DNA of 64,000 bases from an uncultured Clostridia bacterium. Lineage in GTDB: Bacteria > Bacillota > Clostridia > Christensenellales > Borkfalkiaceae. Where the stretch lies: NCBI GenBank assembly GCA_947175325.1, contig CAMWME010000005.1:20960-84959 (forward strand), read 5' to 3'. Made by a program: the position numbers and the translations under genes. A model generated the notes under the pieces. That model ran no database searches, had not been told where the DNA came from, and saw only the letters and a program-made list of their open reading frames with translations. Below are positions 8,945 to 17,384 of the stretch, one piece after another. How positions within the stretch are numbered: the first letter of the stretch is position 1; every line of letters begins with the position of its first letter.

Positions 8945-9982
8945 CTATTCGTTTTTTAAGTAGCTTGCGCGAAGCTGTCCGCATGCGCCGCCGATATCCA
9001 CGCCGATTTGACGGCGAAGGGTTGCGGAAAGCCCGCCCTTTTCCAAAAGACCCAAAAACCTATACGCCTCTTTCTCGGTGATGGTTTTTAAATCCCTCTC
9101 CTTTACCTCGTTAAGACGGATAAGGTTGACGTGGCAAGGCTTGCCTTTTAAAAGCTTTATAAGCCCTTCGGCGTGCTCCTCGTCGCAGTTTTCACCGCTT
9201 ATTAAAGAGTACTCGAAAATGTATCTTCTGCCCGTCTTTTCAAAGTAGTATTCGCAAGCTTTAAGTATCTCTGAAATGGTGTATTTTTTCGCTATCGGCA
9301 TAGTCCTTGCACGCCCCTCGTCAGTGGTTTGGTGTAGGGATATGGTCAAGTTAACGGGGATTTGCTCGTCAGCGAGCGCGTAAATTTTGGGTACGAGCCC
9401 GCAAGTTGAAAGGGATATATTTCTTGCCGAAATATTGATGCCGCAAGGCGCGGAAACGTTCTTTAAAAAGGCTATGACGTTGTCGTAATTATCGAGCGGT
9501 TCACCGCTGCCCATAAGCACGATATTCGTTACGGCGCGCTTAGACAAATTGCCGCCGTGAAGGGCGTTGACGGCAAGGACTTGCGAAAGAATTTCACCCG
9601 AGGTTAAATTGCGAACGAGCCCGCCGAGAGTACTTGCACAGAACTTACAGCCCATGCGGCAGCCGACTTGAGTAGAAACGCACTGCGTGTTGCCGTATTT
9701 ATACTTCATAAGCACGCCCTCAATAACGTTACCGTCGGCAAGGGCGAAAAGGTACTTTTCGGTACCGTCGGAGGAGGTGAGGGTTTGGATTATTCTTATA
9801 GCCTCGTCCTCGTACTCCGCAAAAAGCTTTTCACGCAAGGGCGCGGGGATATTGATTTGGGAAATTTTTTTGCCTTGCATAAGCCCCGTGTAAAGCTGTT
9901 TTGCACGGAAAGGCTTTTCGCCGAAAGAGGATATTAAGTTTTCAAGTTCCGTAAAACTTAAATCTTGAAGGATTTTTTTCAT
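8945..9982 (-). CDS. rlmN: 23S rRNA (A2503-C2) / tRNA A37 methyltransferase RlmN
   Basis: This radical-SAM enzyme makes 2-methyladenosine in 23S rRNA and some tRNAs. The 345 aa include the cluster motif CRMGCKFCAS, the MGSGEPLDNYDNV segment, and the C-terminal catalytic cysteine region RRQIGVDIGGACGQL. The start overlaps the rsmB end by 4 nt (ATGA), which indicates translational coupling. Confidence 0.97.
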   Translation of the reverse strand: MKKILQDLSFTELENLISSFGEKPFRAKQLYTGLMQGKKISQINIPAPLREKLFAEYEDEAIRIIQTLTSSDGTEKYLFALADGNVIEGVLMKYKYGNTQCVSTQVGCRMGCKFCASTLGGLVRNLTSGEILSQVLAVNALHGGNLSKRAVTNIVLMGSGEPLDNYDNVIAFLKNVSAPCGINISARNISLSTCGLVPKIYALADEQIPVNLTISLHQTTDEGRARTMPIAKKYTISEILKACEYYFEKTGRRYIFEYSLISGENCDEEHAEGLIKLLKGKPCHVNLIRLNEVKERDLKTITEKEAYRFLGLLEKGGLSATLRRQIGVDIGGACGQLRASYLKNE

Positions 9983-11202
9983 ATTTTTTTGATAAACGAA
10001 GTCAGATAAAAACCGGCGCCCAAAGAGATATGCGGAAGGAATTGCAAGCCGTACTTGGTTTCCTTATGTTCGAGGGGTGAAAGCGGCTTATTTAAGGCAT
10101 ATTCGGGGTGCAATTGCAAAAAATTGCAAACTATGCTGTCGTTTTCTTCGGGCAAAACCGAACAGGTCGAGTAGAATAAAAGTCCGCCGTCTTTAACGTA
10201 GCGGGAGCAATTTTCCAAAATTGCAAGCTGGGTTTTGGTTAAACTTTCAATATCGCTTTCTTTGCGGAAAAGCTTGATATCGGGGTTTTCGTTTATAACG
10301 CCCGTACCCGAACAAGGAACGTCGCAAAGCACGGCATCGAACTCGTTTTCAAATTCGGGGTTAAAGACTGTGCTGTCGGTTTGAATCGCCGTGAGATTGG
10401 TTACACCCATTCTTTGAGCGTAGGCGTTAATAAGCTCTACTCGGTGAGGGTGAAGCTCGGTTGAAGTAACCGTTTTGCACTTTTTTGCAAGTAACACTGA
10501 CTTGCCGCCCGGTGCGGCGCAAGCGTCCAAAAGGCTTCCGCAAACGGGAATCGCCGTGCAAATTGCGATAGAACCTACGGATTGGAAGGTGTAATCGCCC
10601 GCAAAGAAGCCGTCGCCGCGCACGAAGTTATTGAAAATATACGCATCCTTAAACGGGGTTTCCGTATGGGGATTTTGCAAATAGGCTTCTGCGTTCCGTT
10701 CAAACCGAACGCAAAGCCCTAAGCTGGGCGCATTGAGAATTTGCGAAGCTTCTGCCTTATAACTGCGCCTAAGCTTTTTGACGAGCCACAAGGGGGCACT
10801 GCATTCTACCGCCATTCTCTCGTCAGTTTTTTCGGGCAAGGGCGGTATCTTGTAGGTTCTTAAAAACGCGTTAACGAAACCGGACGCGCCCTCTTTGCCG
10901 AGTTTTTTAGTAAGCTCTACCGCGTAGTCCACGACCATATAGTCGTGCTTTGACATAAATTCAAGCATATACAGCGCGATTTTTAAAATAATTTTTACCG
11001 CGCTTTTTGGCTGCTTTTTTGCGTTTGCCCCCAATATATGCTCCAAATAACCGTCTTTTTCAAGCACGCCGTAACAAATTTTTACGGTGCGGGATTTATT
11101 CAAAGGCTCCACGGGAGTTTCGGCAATGGACTGCTTTAAAAACTTACCTTCCTTATAAACTTTGGTAAGTATTAAGTACGGGTCGCATAAAGGGTTAGTC
11201 AA
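9979..11202 (-). CDS. rsmB: 16S rRNA (C967-C5) methyltransferase RsmB
   Basis: This is a 407-aa SAM-dependent m5C methyltransferase. An N-terminal NusB-like RNA-binding domain (about 1-130) is followed by the methyltransferase fold with LDACAAPGGKSVLLA. Motif IV is CDVPCSGTGV and motif VI is YSTCSVLPEEND, so both catalytic cysteines are present. It overlaps the fmt stop by 8 nt and rlmN by 4 nt. Confidence 0.95.
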   Translation of the reverse strand: MTNPLCDPYLILTKVYKEGKFLKQSIAETPVEPLNKSRTVKICYGVLEKDGYLEHILGANAKKQPKSAVKIILKIALYMLEFMSKHDYMVVDYAVELTKKLGKEGASGFVNAFLRTYKIPPLPEKTDERMAVECSAPLWLVKKLRRSYKAEASQILNAPSLGLCVRFERNAEAYLQNPHTETPFKDAYIFNNFVRGDGFFAGDYTFQSVGSIAICTAIPVCGSLLDACAAPGGKSVLLAKKCKTVTSTELHPHRVELINAYAQRMGVTNLTAIQTDSTVFNPEFENEFDAVLCDVPCSGTGVINENPDIKLFRKESDIESLTKTQLAILENCSRYVKDGGLLFYSTCSVLPEENDSIVCNFLQLHPEYALNKPLSPLEHKETKYGLQFLPHISLGAGFYLTSFIKKI

Positions 11203-12112
11203 GGAAGTCCCCTACCTTTATCTTTCTACCGTTGATGAAATCAACCGCTTTCATGCGCTTCCCGCCCGCGGGCTGTAATTCGGTAATTAAAATTGCGCCG
11301 CCGTTGCACTGAACGGCAACGCCGTGCTTGTCCGCCGAGATAACCTCGCCGATTTTGCCGCCGTTGAGGGCGCAAATCTCTGCGTTGTATATATTTAAAA
11401 TCGAGCCGTTAAAATTGCAAAAAGCAACGGGGTCGGGACTGAAAGCCTTGATTAAACGGCATATATGTTGGGGGGAATTAGAAAAATCGAGTTTTCCGTC
11501 CTCCTTTTTAACCTTCTTGCAAAGCGTGGCTTTTGACTCGTCTTGCATTAAAAGTTGGTTCTTACCTTCCTCTAAAAGAGTTACCGCCTCCACTGCCGCT
11601 TCTGCGCCGAGAACGGACAATTTTTCAGTCAGTTCGCCGCAAGTGAGGTTGCCGACTTCACACCTTTTTACGAGGAGCATATCGCCAGTATCGAGGGAAA
11701 GCTCGGTCTTTATAACGGTTATGCCGGTATGGGTTTCTCCGCCTAAAATTGCCGACTGAATAGGTGAAGCGCCGCGGTACTTGGGCAAAAGCGAGGCGTG
11801 AATATTCCACACCCCGCCCTTAAAGCAGTTTAAAACTTCCTCGGTCAGCAGTTGACCGTAGGCGCAAGTTATCATGATATCGGCACCCAAAGCGCGAAGG
11901 GTATCGCAGTTTTCGCGTATCTTTTTAAATTCGTATACGGGAATACCGTGCGAGAGTGCGAAAGTCTTCACGGGCGTGGGGGTTAAAATTTGTTTTCTGC
12001 CGACGGGTTTATCTGGTTGGGTGATAACTGCCACAACCTCCTTCCCGCTGTTTAAAAGTTTTTCAAGCGCGGGAACGGAGAACTGAGGCGAACCCGCAAA
12101 GACGATTTTCAT
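11195..12112 (-). CDS. fmt: Methionyl-tRNA formyltransferase
   Basis: It formylates initiator Met-tRNA using 10-formyl-THF. The 305 aa show the N-terminal formyltransferase fold, with IVFAGSPQFSVPALEKL and the catalytic NIHASLLPKYRGASPIQ loop, and a C-terminal tRNA-binding domain ending in GRKIKVGDFLD. It is directly downstream of def with a 1-nt gap, the usual initiation/deformylation pair. Confidence 0.97.
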   Translation of the reverse strand: MKIVFAGSPQFSVPALEKLLNSGKEVVAVITQPDKPVGRKQILTPTPVKTFALSHGIPVYEFKKIRENCDTLRALGADIMITCAYGQLLTEEVLNCFKGGVWNIHASLLPKYRGASPIQSAILGGETHTGITVIKTELSLDTGDMLLVKRCEVGNLTCGELTEKLSVLGAEAAVEAVTLLEEGKNQLLMQDESKATLCKKVKKEDGKLDFSNSPQHICRLIKAFSPDPVAFCNFNGSILNIYNAEICALNGGKIGEVISADKHGVAVQCNGGAILITELQPAGGKRMKAVDFINGRKIKVGDFLD

Positions 12113-12113
12113 A

Positions 12114-12578
12114 TTAATCCTCCGGAGGCAAGTCGTACAACTCGTCCGCTACGTCGGTGTAAAGCTTACCGTCGAGGTGGTCGAGCTCGTGGCAGACGGC
12201 GCGGGCGAAGAAGCCCTCAGCCGTAAGCTTGTGCTTTTTGCCGTATCTGTCGCGGTACTCCGCCTTTACCTTGTTGGGACGGCGCACCGTGCCTTGCTTG
12301 CCCTTGACGGACAAGCAGCCTTCGGGTCCGACTTGTTCACCCTTGGTTGAAACGATGACGGGGTTGATAAGTTCGAAAAAGCCTTCCTCCACGTCGATAA
12401 CGACTACCCTTATGGGTAGTCCGATTTGAGGTGCGGCAAGTCCCGCGCCGTTTTCTGCGCGGACGGTTTCCTTCATATCGGCCAAAAGCTGCCAAAGCTC
12501 GGAATTGAAGGTTCTAATCGGTTTGCAGTTTTCTCTTAAAACGGGGTCACCCGTTTGAACGACGAATTTTATAGCCAT
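12114..12578 (-). CDS. def: Peptide deformylase
   Basis: It removes the N-formyl group from nascent proteins. The 154-aa protein has all three motifs: GAGLAAPQIG, EGCLSV (the Cys metal ligand) and HELDHLDGKLY (HExxH). It is the short type common in Clostridia. It lies between priA and fmt in the same compact operon. Confidence 0.97.
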   Translation of the reverse strand: MAIKFVVQTGDPVLRENCKPIRTFNSELWQLLADMKETVRAENGAGLAAPQIGLPIRVVVIDVEEGFFELINPVIVSTKGEQVGPEGCLSVKGKQGTVRRPNKVKAEYRDRYGKKHKLTAEGFFARAVCHELDHLDGKLYTDVADELYDLPPED

Positions 12579-12587
12579 TTTATACTC

Positions 12588-14759
12588 CTATGAGAGGTTC
12601 GTGGGATTCTCTTCAACGTACACGAGGACGGAGGGCGTGGTGTGCGCGACCGAAATTTCGTAAATCTTTTGTAAAAGTGAAGTATTTTTGAGCCGCATTA
12701 GCACTTGATAGCGGTGCTTGCCTTGAATTTTTTTGACTGGTGAGTGCATTTTGTTGAGGAAAATGAACTGATTAGGGTCGCTTTTTCTCAATTCTTCTAT
12801 TTCAAAGTACACTTCTTTGAGGGTTTCAAGCGACTTCTTCTCGTCCTCGCCCGTTACCATAACGCGGCAAATGAGGGAATAAGGCGGGAAGAAAGTTGCT
12901 TTTCTTATCTGAATTTCGTTGTTGAAAAAGCCGAGATAGTCGTAATTTACGGCATAGCGCAAAATATAATTTTCGGGGCAATAGGTTTGAAGAACGACTT
13001 TGCCCTTCATATCCGCCCTACCGCTTCTGCCCGAAACTTGGGTAATTAGCTGGAAAGTGCGCTCCCCGCTGCGGTAATCCGAGAACTGCAAGCTCATATC
13101 TGCGTCCAAAATGCCGACGAGAGTTACGGCGGGGAAGTCGTGCCCCTTTGCTATCATCTGTGTGCCGACGAGGATATCCGCCTCTTTTTTGGCAAACTTG
13201 CTAAGTATTTTATAGTGCCCGTCCTTGCCGGAGACGGTGTCGTTATCCATTCTGAGTATTCGGGCGTCGGGGAAAAGGGAAGAAAGCTCCGAAACGACGC
13301 GCTGGGTGCCCGTACCGCTGTAACGGATATGTACGCCGCCGCACTCGGGACAAGCGGGCAACATTCTGTATTTTGCGCCGCAATAGTGGCACTTTAAACA
13401 ATCTTCCTCGCTGTGGTAAGTTAAGGTAACGTCGCAGTTTTCGCACTTGGCGACGTATCCGCAGTCGCGGCAAATGACCTTTTGGGAGTAGCCGCGGCGA
13501 TTAAGAAATATAATCGCTTGGTTGCCGCACTTCAAGGTTGCGTCAAGCTCTTCCCTAAGTGCCAAGGAAAAGGGCGAAGGGTTGCCGCGCTTAACTTCCT
13601 TTCGCATGTCCGAAATTATTATTTCGGGCATCGGTCTTTTGTTGATGCGCTCGGGCAGAGTAATTAAATTGTATTCGCCCTCGGTTGCCGAAAGATAGCT
13701 TTCGACCGACGGCGTGGCACTGCCCAAAATGAGTTTGCAGTTATTGTATTCCGCGCGGAACTTCGCCACCTCAACGGTGGAGTAGCGCGGGGCTGTTTCC
13801 GATAGGTAAGACGAATCGTGCTCCTCGTCGATTATAATTGCGCCCAAGTTTTCAAGGGGAGCGAAAACCGCGCTTCTTGCGCCGATAGCTATCTTTGCCT
13901 CGCCCGAACGGAGCCGCCACCACTCGTCGAATTTCTCGCCCGCGGAAAGACCGCTGTGCAGAATTGCCGCCTCGCCCTTAAAGCGTGCGCGGAGCTGGGA
14001 AAGCATTTGCGGGGTTAGGGAAATTTCGGGAACGAGGAATATCGCCGTTTTGCCCTTTTTAATTTCGTTTGCGATAATTTGAAGGTAAATCTCGGTTTTG
14101 CCGCTGCCCGTAACGCCGTGGATAAGATGCACTCTTTTTTCGGAATTTTCTATGCTTTTTATAGCATTGCCCTGCATATATGTTAGAGTTTTGGGCATAT
14201 CTAACGCAACGGCACCCGAAAACGGGTTGCGCTTTATTTGGCGTTTTTCAAGGGTTATCGCGCCCTTTTCTACGAGGGAATTGACCGCACCGCGACCGAA
14301 TTCGTTGCAAAGCTGGGTGTAATCGTACTCTTCTTTGCCGTCTAAAAAGGCTAAAACCTCTTGCTGTTTTTTTGCGGATTTTGAGATTGGTGCCGTAATA
14401 TGTGCAAGTTTCGCGTATTTTTTATAAATTTCACGCACCTTGCCGTGGCGCATTTCCGAAGGCAGAAAAAGCCGAAGCGCCGCAGCCTTGGGAACTTTAT
14501 AGCGCGAAGAAATGCGCTCCATCAGCGAAAAGCATTCGGGTTGAAGCGCGGGAGGTTCGTCGAATATCTCTACTATCGGTTTGACCTTTTCGGGCGGGTA
14601 TGCGGATTTATCGCTTACGCTTAAAACGAAGCCGTCGATTATCCTTCCACCGAAGGGTACTTTTACACGACAGCCCGCCACCGTTTCGGGCGGGCAAGAG
14701 TATTCGAATATTCTGTCCACTTGGCTGTGGGCTATGTCAACGATGACTTGTGCGTACAC
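12588..14759 (-). CDS. priA: Primosomal protein N' (replication restart helicase PriA)
   Basis: This 723-aa DEAH-type helicase reloads the replisome at repaired forks. Walker A GVTGSGKT lies at residues 215-222 and DEEHDSSY is Walker B. A zinc-binding insert with paired cysteines (CRDCGYVAKCENCD, CLKCHYCG, CPECGG) separates the helicase lobes, and QVSGRSGR marks motif VI. The coaBC gene that often precedes priA is absent; rpoZ lies 9 nt upstream. Confidence 0.96.
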   Translation of the reverse strand: MYAQVIVDIAHSQVDRIFEYSCPPETVAGCRVKVPFGGRIIDGFVLSVSDKSAYPPEKVKPIVEIFDEPPALQPECFSLMERISSRYKVPKAAALRLFLPSEMRHGKVREIYKKYAKLAHITAPISKSAKKQQEVLAFLDGKEEYDYTQLCNEFGRGAVNSLVEKGAITLEKRQIKRNPFSGAVALDMPKTLTYMQGNAIKSIENSEKRVHLIHGVTGSGKTEIYLQIIANEIKKGKTAIFLVPEISLTPQMLSQLRARFKGEAAILHSGLSAGEKFDEWWRLRSGEAKIAIGARSAVFAPLENLGAIIIDEEHDSSYLSETAPRYSTVEVAKFRAEYNNCKLILGSATPSVESYLSATEGEYNLITLPERINKRPMPEIIISDMRKEVKRGNPSPFSLALREELDATLKCGNQAIIFLNRRGYSQKVICRDCGYVAKCENCDVTLTYHSEEDCLKCHYCGAKYRMLPACPECGGVHIRYSGTGTQRVVSELSSLFPDARILRMDNDTVSGKDGHYKILSKFAKKEADILVGTQMIAKGHDFPAVTLVGILDADMSLQFSDYRSGERTFQLITQVSGRSGRADMKGKVVLQTYCPENYILRYAVNYDYLGFFNNEIQIRKATFFPPYSLICRVMVTGEDEKKSLETLKEVYFEIEELRKSDPNQFIFLNKMHSPVKKIQGKHRYQVLMRLKNTSLLQKIYEISVAHTTPSVLVYVEENPTNLS

Positions 14760-14768
14760 TTAAAGAAG

Positions 14769-14987
14769 TTAGTCCTTTACGCACTTGATTTTGCCGCTTG
14801 CGATTTCTCTTGACGCGACGGCAAGCTCTTTTACGATTTCTTTGCTGTTCGCGTTTTGGCCCGCGGTCTGTTCGATAATTTGTCTTGCGCGCTTTGACGC
14901 AACTACGCAAAGGCAATACCTTGATACGGGCTGTCCGTCCGTGCCGAGTTGTTCGATAAGTAAGTCAACGGGGGGATAATTTATCAT
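14769..14987 (-). CDS. rpoZ: RNA polymerase omega subunit
   Basis: The omega subunit is a 72-aa RNA polymerase assembly factor. The track start is too far upstream. The real ATG (MINYPPVDLLIEQLG) is preceded by AAGGAGCAAATAT and overlaps the gmk stop in an ATGA junction. The conserved SRYCLCVVASKRARQI segment is present. The gmk-rpoZ-priA order is typical of Firmicutes. Confidence 0.92.
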   Translation of the reverse strand: MINYPPVDLLIEQLGTDGQPVSRYCLCVVASKRARQIIEQTAGQNANSKEIVKELAVASREIASGKIKCVKD

Positions 14988-15559
14988 ATATTTGCTCCTT
15001 TTAAAGTTTTGAATAAATTTTCTAATCGCTCGACACAACTGTCGAGGTCGTCGTTTACGAAAGTATAATCGTACAAATCCTTTTTGGAAAGCTCGTACTC
15101 CATTCTCGAGATGCGCCTTTCTATTTCGTGCGGGCTTTCGGTGCCCCTACCAATGAGGCGGCTTCTTAAAGCGTCCACGTCGGGCGGCAAAATCATTATA
15201 AGGAGTGCATCGGGATAGGATTTTTTTACTTGCAACGCGCCGTTCACCTCGATTTCAAGGATAACGTCGTGCGTTTCAAGCTGCTTTTCTACGAATGCGC
15301 GGGGCGTGCCGTAGTAATTTTCAAAGTGGTTGGAATATTCCAAAAAGCCGTTTTCTTCAATGGTTTTTAAAAATTGTTCCTTGCTTATGAAGAAATAAGA
15401 CTTGCCGTCCACCTCTCCTTCACGCATGTTGCGGGTGGTGCAAGAAATGCTTAACGCGTAGTCGCCCGACGTGAGCAGCTTTCTTACGATAGTACCTTTG
15501 CCGACACCCGAAGGGCCCGAAATTATAATAAGCAGATTTTTCATAGGGTTATTCAACAT
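14984..15559 (-). CDS. gmk: Guanylate kinase
   Basis: It converts GMP to GDP. P-loop GPSGVGKGT is near the N-terminus, followed by the GMP-binding TTRNMREGEVDGKSYFF. The start is uncertain: MLNNPMKN (15559) or MKNLLIIISG (15544). Neither has a clear ribosome site, and both overlap or abut the yicC stop, so translation is probably coupled to yicC. The remA/DUF370 gene usually found between yicC and gmk is absent. Confidence 0.95.
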   Translation of the reverse strand: MLNNPMKNLLIIISGPSGVGKGTIVRKLLTSGDYALSISCTTRNMREGEVDGKSYFFISKEQFLKTIEENGFLEYSNHFENYYGTPRAFVEKQLETHDVILEIEVNGALQVKKSYPDALLIMILPPDVDALRSRLIGRGTESPHEIERRISRMEYELSKKDLYDYTFVNDDLDSCVERLENLFKTLKGANI

Positions 15560-16424
15560 TTTGAACTTGCTCCCTTACTTTTTCGATTTCGTTTTTGAGC
15601 GCAAGCCCTAACCTTGTTATTTCCAAATCGTTGGATTTTGAACAAATCGTGTTGGTTTCGCGGTTGAATTCTTGAACTAAGAAGTCGAGCTTTCTTCCGA
15701 CCAGCTTTTCACGGCAAATTTCGCGGAACTGAGAGATATGGGAGTACAAGCGGGTTAATTCTTCGTCGATATTGCTTTTGTCGGCGAAAAGCGCGGCTTC
15801 GGTTAAAAGCCTACCCTCGTCCACTTCGACCCCTTCCAAAATCTTTTTCATCTTGACTTCGAGCTTTTGCCTATAGTTTTGTGCGACGACGGGTGCGCGC
15901 GTTTCGACTTCGCCGACCAGTTTTTCTATGGTTTTCATTCTCGAAAGCATATCTTCTTCGAGTTTTTTGCCCTCAATCTCACGCATAGCGTTGAGTTTTC
16001 CGAGAGCAGCGTTAAGCGCGGTTTTTAACGCAGTTAAAATTTCCTCGTCCGCGGCGGCTACGTCCTCGGTTTTTACGACGTCGGGATAGCGGAGAACGCC
16101 GCTTACGCTGATATCGTCTTGAATTTCGGGGAACAGCGCTTTTATGCGGGTTGCCGCAGCGACGTAGGATTTTGCAGTTTCTTCGTCAAGGTAAAGGGTT
16201 TTCTCACGCTCGCGCTTGTCGGATAAAGAAACGAAAACGTCGGCGTGACCGCGTGTGAGTTTTTCGCGCAAGACGGTGCGAACGGTTTCTTCGTGTGCGA
16301 CCAAAATTCTAGGTGCTTTTATGACCGCGTCAAGATAGCGGTTGTTTACCGTTTTTACTTCGACGGTAAGCTCTATACCGCCGTTTTTGTATTCGCCTCT
16401 GCCGTAGCCGGTCATACTGTACAT
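15549..16424 (-). CDS. yicC: YicC family protein (endoribonuclease-like)
   Basis: This is a 291-aa YicC/YloC protein; the family includes endoribonucleases linked to stress and sporulation. I move the start to MYSMTGYGRGEY, because SMTGYGR is the family N-terminus. The earlier ATG in the track overlaps the GAGGAGGG ribosome site. The C-terminal DUF1732 part includes LTRLYSHISQFREICRE and GRKLDFLVQEFNRETNTICSKS. It is the first gene of the large operon ending with rpe. Confidence 0.94.
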   Translation of the reverse strand: MYSMTGYGRGEYKNGGIELTVEVKTVNNRYLDAVIKAPRILVAHEETVRTVLREKLTRGHADVFVSLSDKREREKTLYLDEETAKSYVAAATRIKALFPEIQDDISVSGVLRYPDVVKTEDVAAADEEILTALKTALNAALGKLNAMREIEGKKLEEDMLSRMKTIEKLVGEVETRAPVVAQNYRQKLEVKMKKILEGVEVDEGRLLTEAALFADKSNIDEELTRLYSHISQFREICREKLVGRKLDFLVQEFNRETNTICSKSNDLEITRLGLALKNEIEKVREQVQNVE

Positions 16425-16683
16425 AAAATAAACCCTCCTCACAAAAACTTCATTCTATTCTGCGAATAAAGTTTTTCGTGATTTTTAGGGGCTTCTCGCC
16501 CCTCGTGCCGCAATCTCTTGGGGCACACACATATATAATTGTGGCACTTCACCCGCGCTGAGGTGGCGTAGCCACAAATTGGGTGCGCGGGCGCAAAAGC
16601 GTGGTTTTGCTTGCGCCGTTTATTATTTTAGAAATAAATTATAATAATAATTTAATTATAACAAGCTTTTTTACAAATTACAA
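16425..16683 (-). promoter_or_regulatory. Promoter and ~220-nt structured leader of the yicC operon
   Basis: On the minus strand TTGTAA (16678-16683) and TATAAT (16655-16660) lie 17 nt apart. The transcript then runs ~220 nt before yicC and contains four GC-rich hairpins: GGCGCAA with TTGCGCC, CCGCGC with GCGCGG enclosing GTGGC-TAC-GCCAC, GTGCC with GGCAC, and GGGGC with GCCCC (16486-16618). No U run follows the last one. I do not recognise a riboswitch family here. Confidence 0.5.
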
Positions 16684-16687
16684 GCAA

Positions 16688-16723
16688 AAGCGGCGATTTG
16701 AAAAATTTTTCAAATCGCCGCTT
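16688..16723. terminator. Bidirectional terminator after the maa gene
   Basis: This is a near-perfect 36-bp palindrome, AAGCGGCGATTTGAAA and its complement. On the minus strand it is followed by TTGCTTG. It separates the acetyltransferase gene from the yicC operon promoter. Confidence 0.8.
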
Positions 16724-16729
16724 ATTCAA

Positions 16730-17347
16730 TTAAAAAAGTTCTTTTTTTAAGTCGATTGCGTCCTTTGCGGTTATTTTCCTTATAGGCTTGCAAGGAACGC
16801 CGTAAGCAAGGTAGTTATCGGGGATTTCGCTTGTAACGACCGAGCCCGCGCCTATGACGCAGCCCGAGCCTATTTTTGCGCCCGCAAGAATTTTTACGTC
16901 ACCCGCTATCCAACAGTTATCACCTATGGTGATAGGTGCGCCGTACTCCTTGTCAGTGCCGTAACCGTCGGGGTGAACGTAAGGGTTTCTGTCCTCGTAC
17001 CTAAGCGGATGAAGGGGCGTTAAGATTGAAACGTTAGGTCCGACGAAAACGTTATCGCCTATCGTTACGGGGCAAGTATCCAAAACGGTTAGGTTAAAGT
17101 TCGCGTAGAAGTTTTTGCCAACCTTGGTAAACACGCCGTAATCGAATTGCGCGGGACCTTGAATATAAGCCCCCTCGCCTTTATCGGGAAGAAGCCGAGA
17201 AAGAATTTTCTCCCGTTTTTTGGATTTGGTTTCGGGAGTCGAATTGTACTTCATACAAAGCGCGTGTGCCCTTGCCCTAAGTGCCCTCAATTCAGTTCCG
17301 TTCGGGTCGTAGATTTTACCCGCAAGCATCTTTTCTTTTTCAGTCAT
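16730..17347 (-). CDS. maa: Maltose/galactoside O-acetyltransferase family protein
   Basis: This 205-aa left-handed beta-helix sugar acetyltransferase uses acetyl-CoA. The N-terminal Mac domain begins MTEKEKMLAGKIYDPN, which matches the usual family start and fixes the initiation codon. Hexapeptide repeats follow (ITIGDNCWIAGDVKILAGAKIG), and the catalytic His lies in ILTPLHPLR. The sugar substrate cannot be predicted. There is no Shine-Dalgarno site, and the -10 box lies 6 nt from the ATG, so the mRNA is probably leaderless. Confidence 0.9.
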   Translation of the reverse strand: MTEKEKMLAGKIYDPNGTELRALRARAHALCMKYNSTPETKSKKREKILSRLLPDKGEGAYIQGPAQFDYGVFTKVGKNFYANFNLTVLDTCPVTIGDNVFVGPNVSILTPLHPLRYEDRNPYVHPDGYGTDKEYGAPITIGDNCWIAGDVKILAGAKIGSGCVIGAGSVVTSEIPDNYLAYGVPCKPIRKITAKDAIDLKKELF

Positions 17348-17353
17348 AATTTT

Positions 17354-17381
17354 ATTATACAACTAATTTGGGAACTGTCAA
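17354..17381 (-). promoter_or_regulatory. Promoter of maa giving a leaderless transcript
   Basis: On the minus strand TTGACA (17376-17381) and TATAAT (17354-17359) are separated by 16 nt. Only AAAATT separates the -10 from the ATG, so the expected start site coincides with the start codon. Confidence 0.7.
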
Positions 17382-17384
17382 GAG

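Noticed and set aside
10080-10115. CACCCCGAATATGCCTTAAATAA in rsmB, and similar strings in rnhB, ylxM and murF, resembling the dispersed motif
   Set aside because: These encode Pro-Glu-Tyr-Ala type peptides with the genome's preferred CCC GAA TAT codons and lack the GACCCCCAYATAT core. They are probably codon-bias look-alikes.
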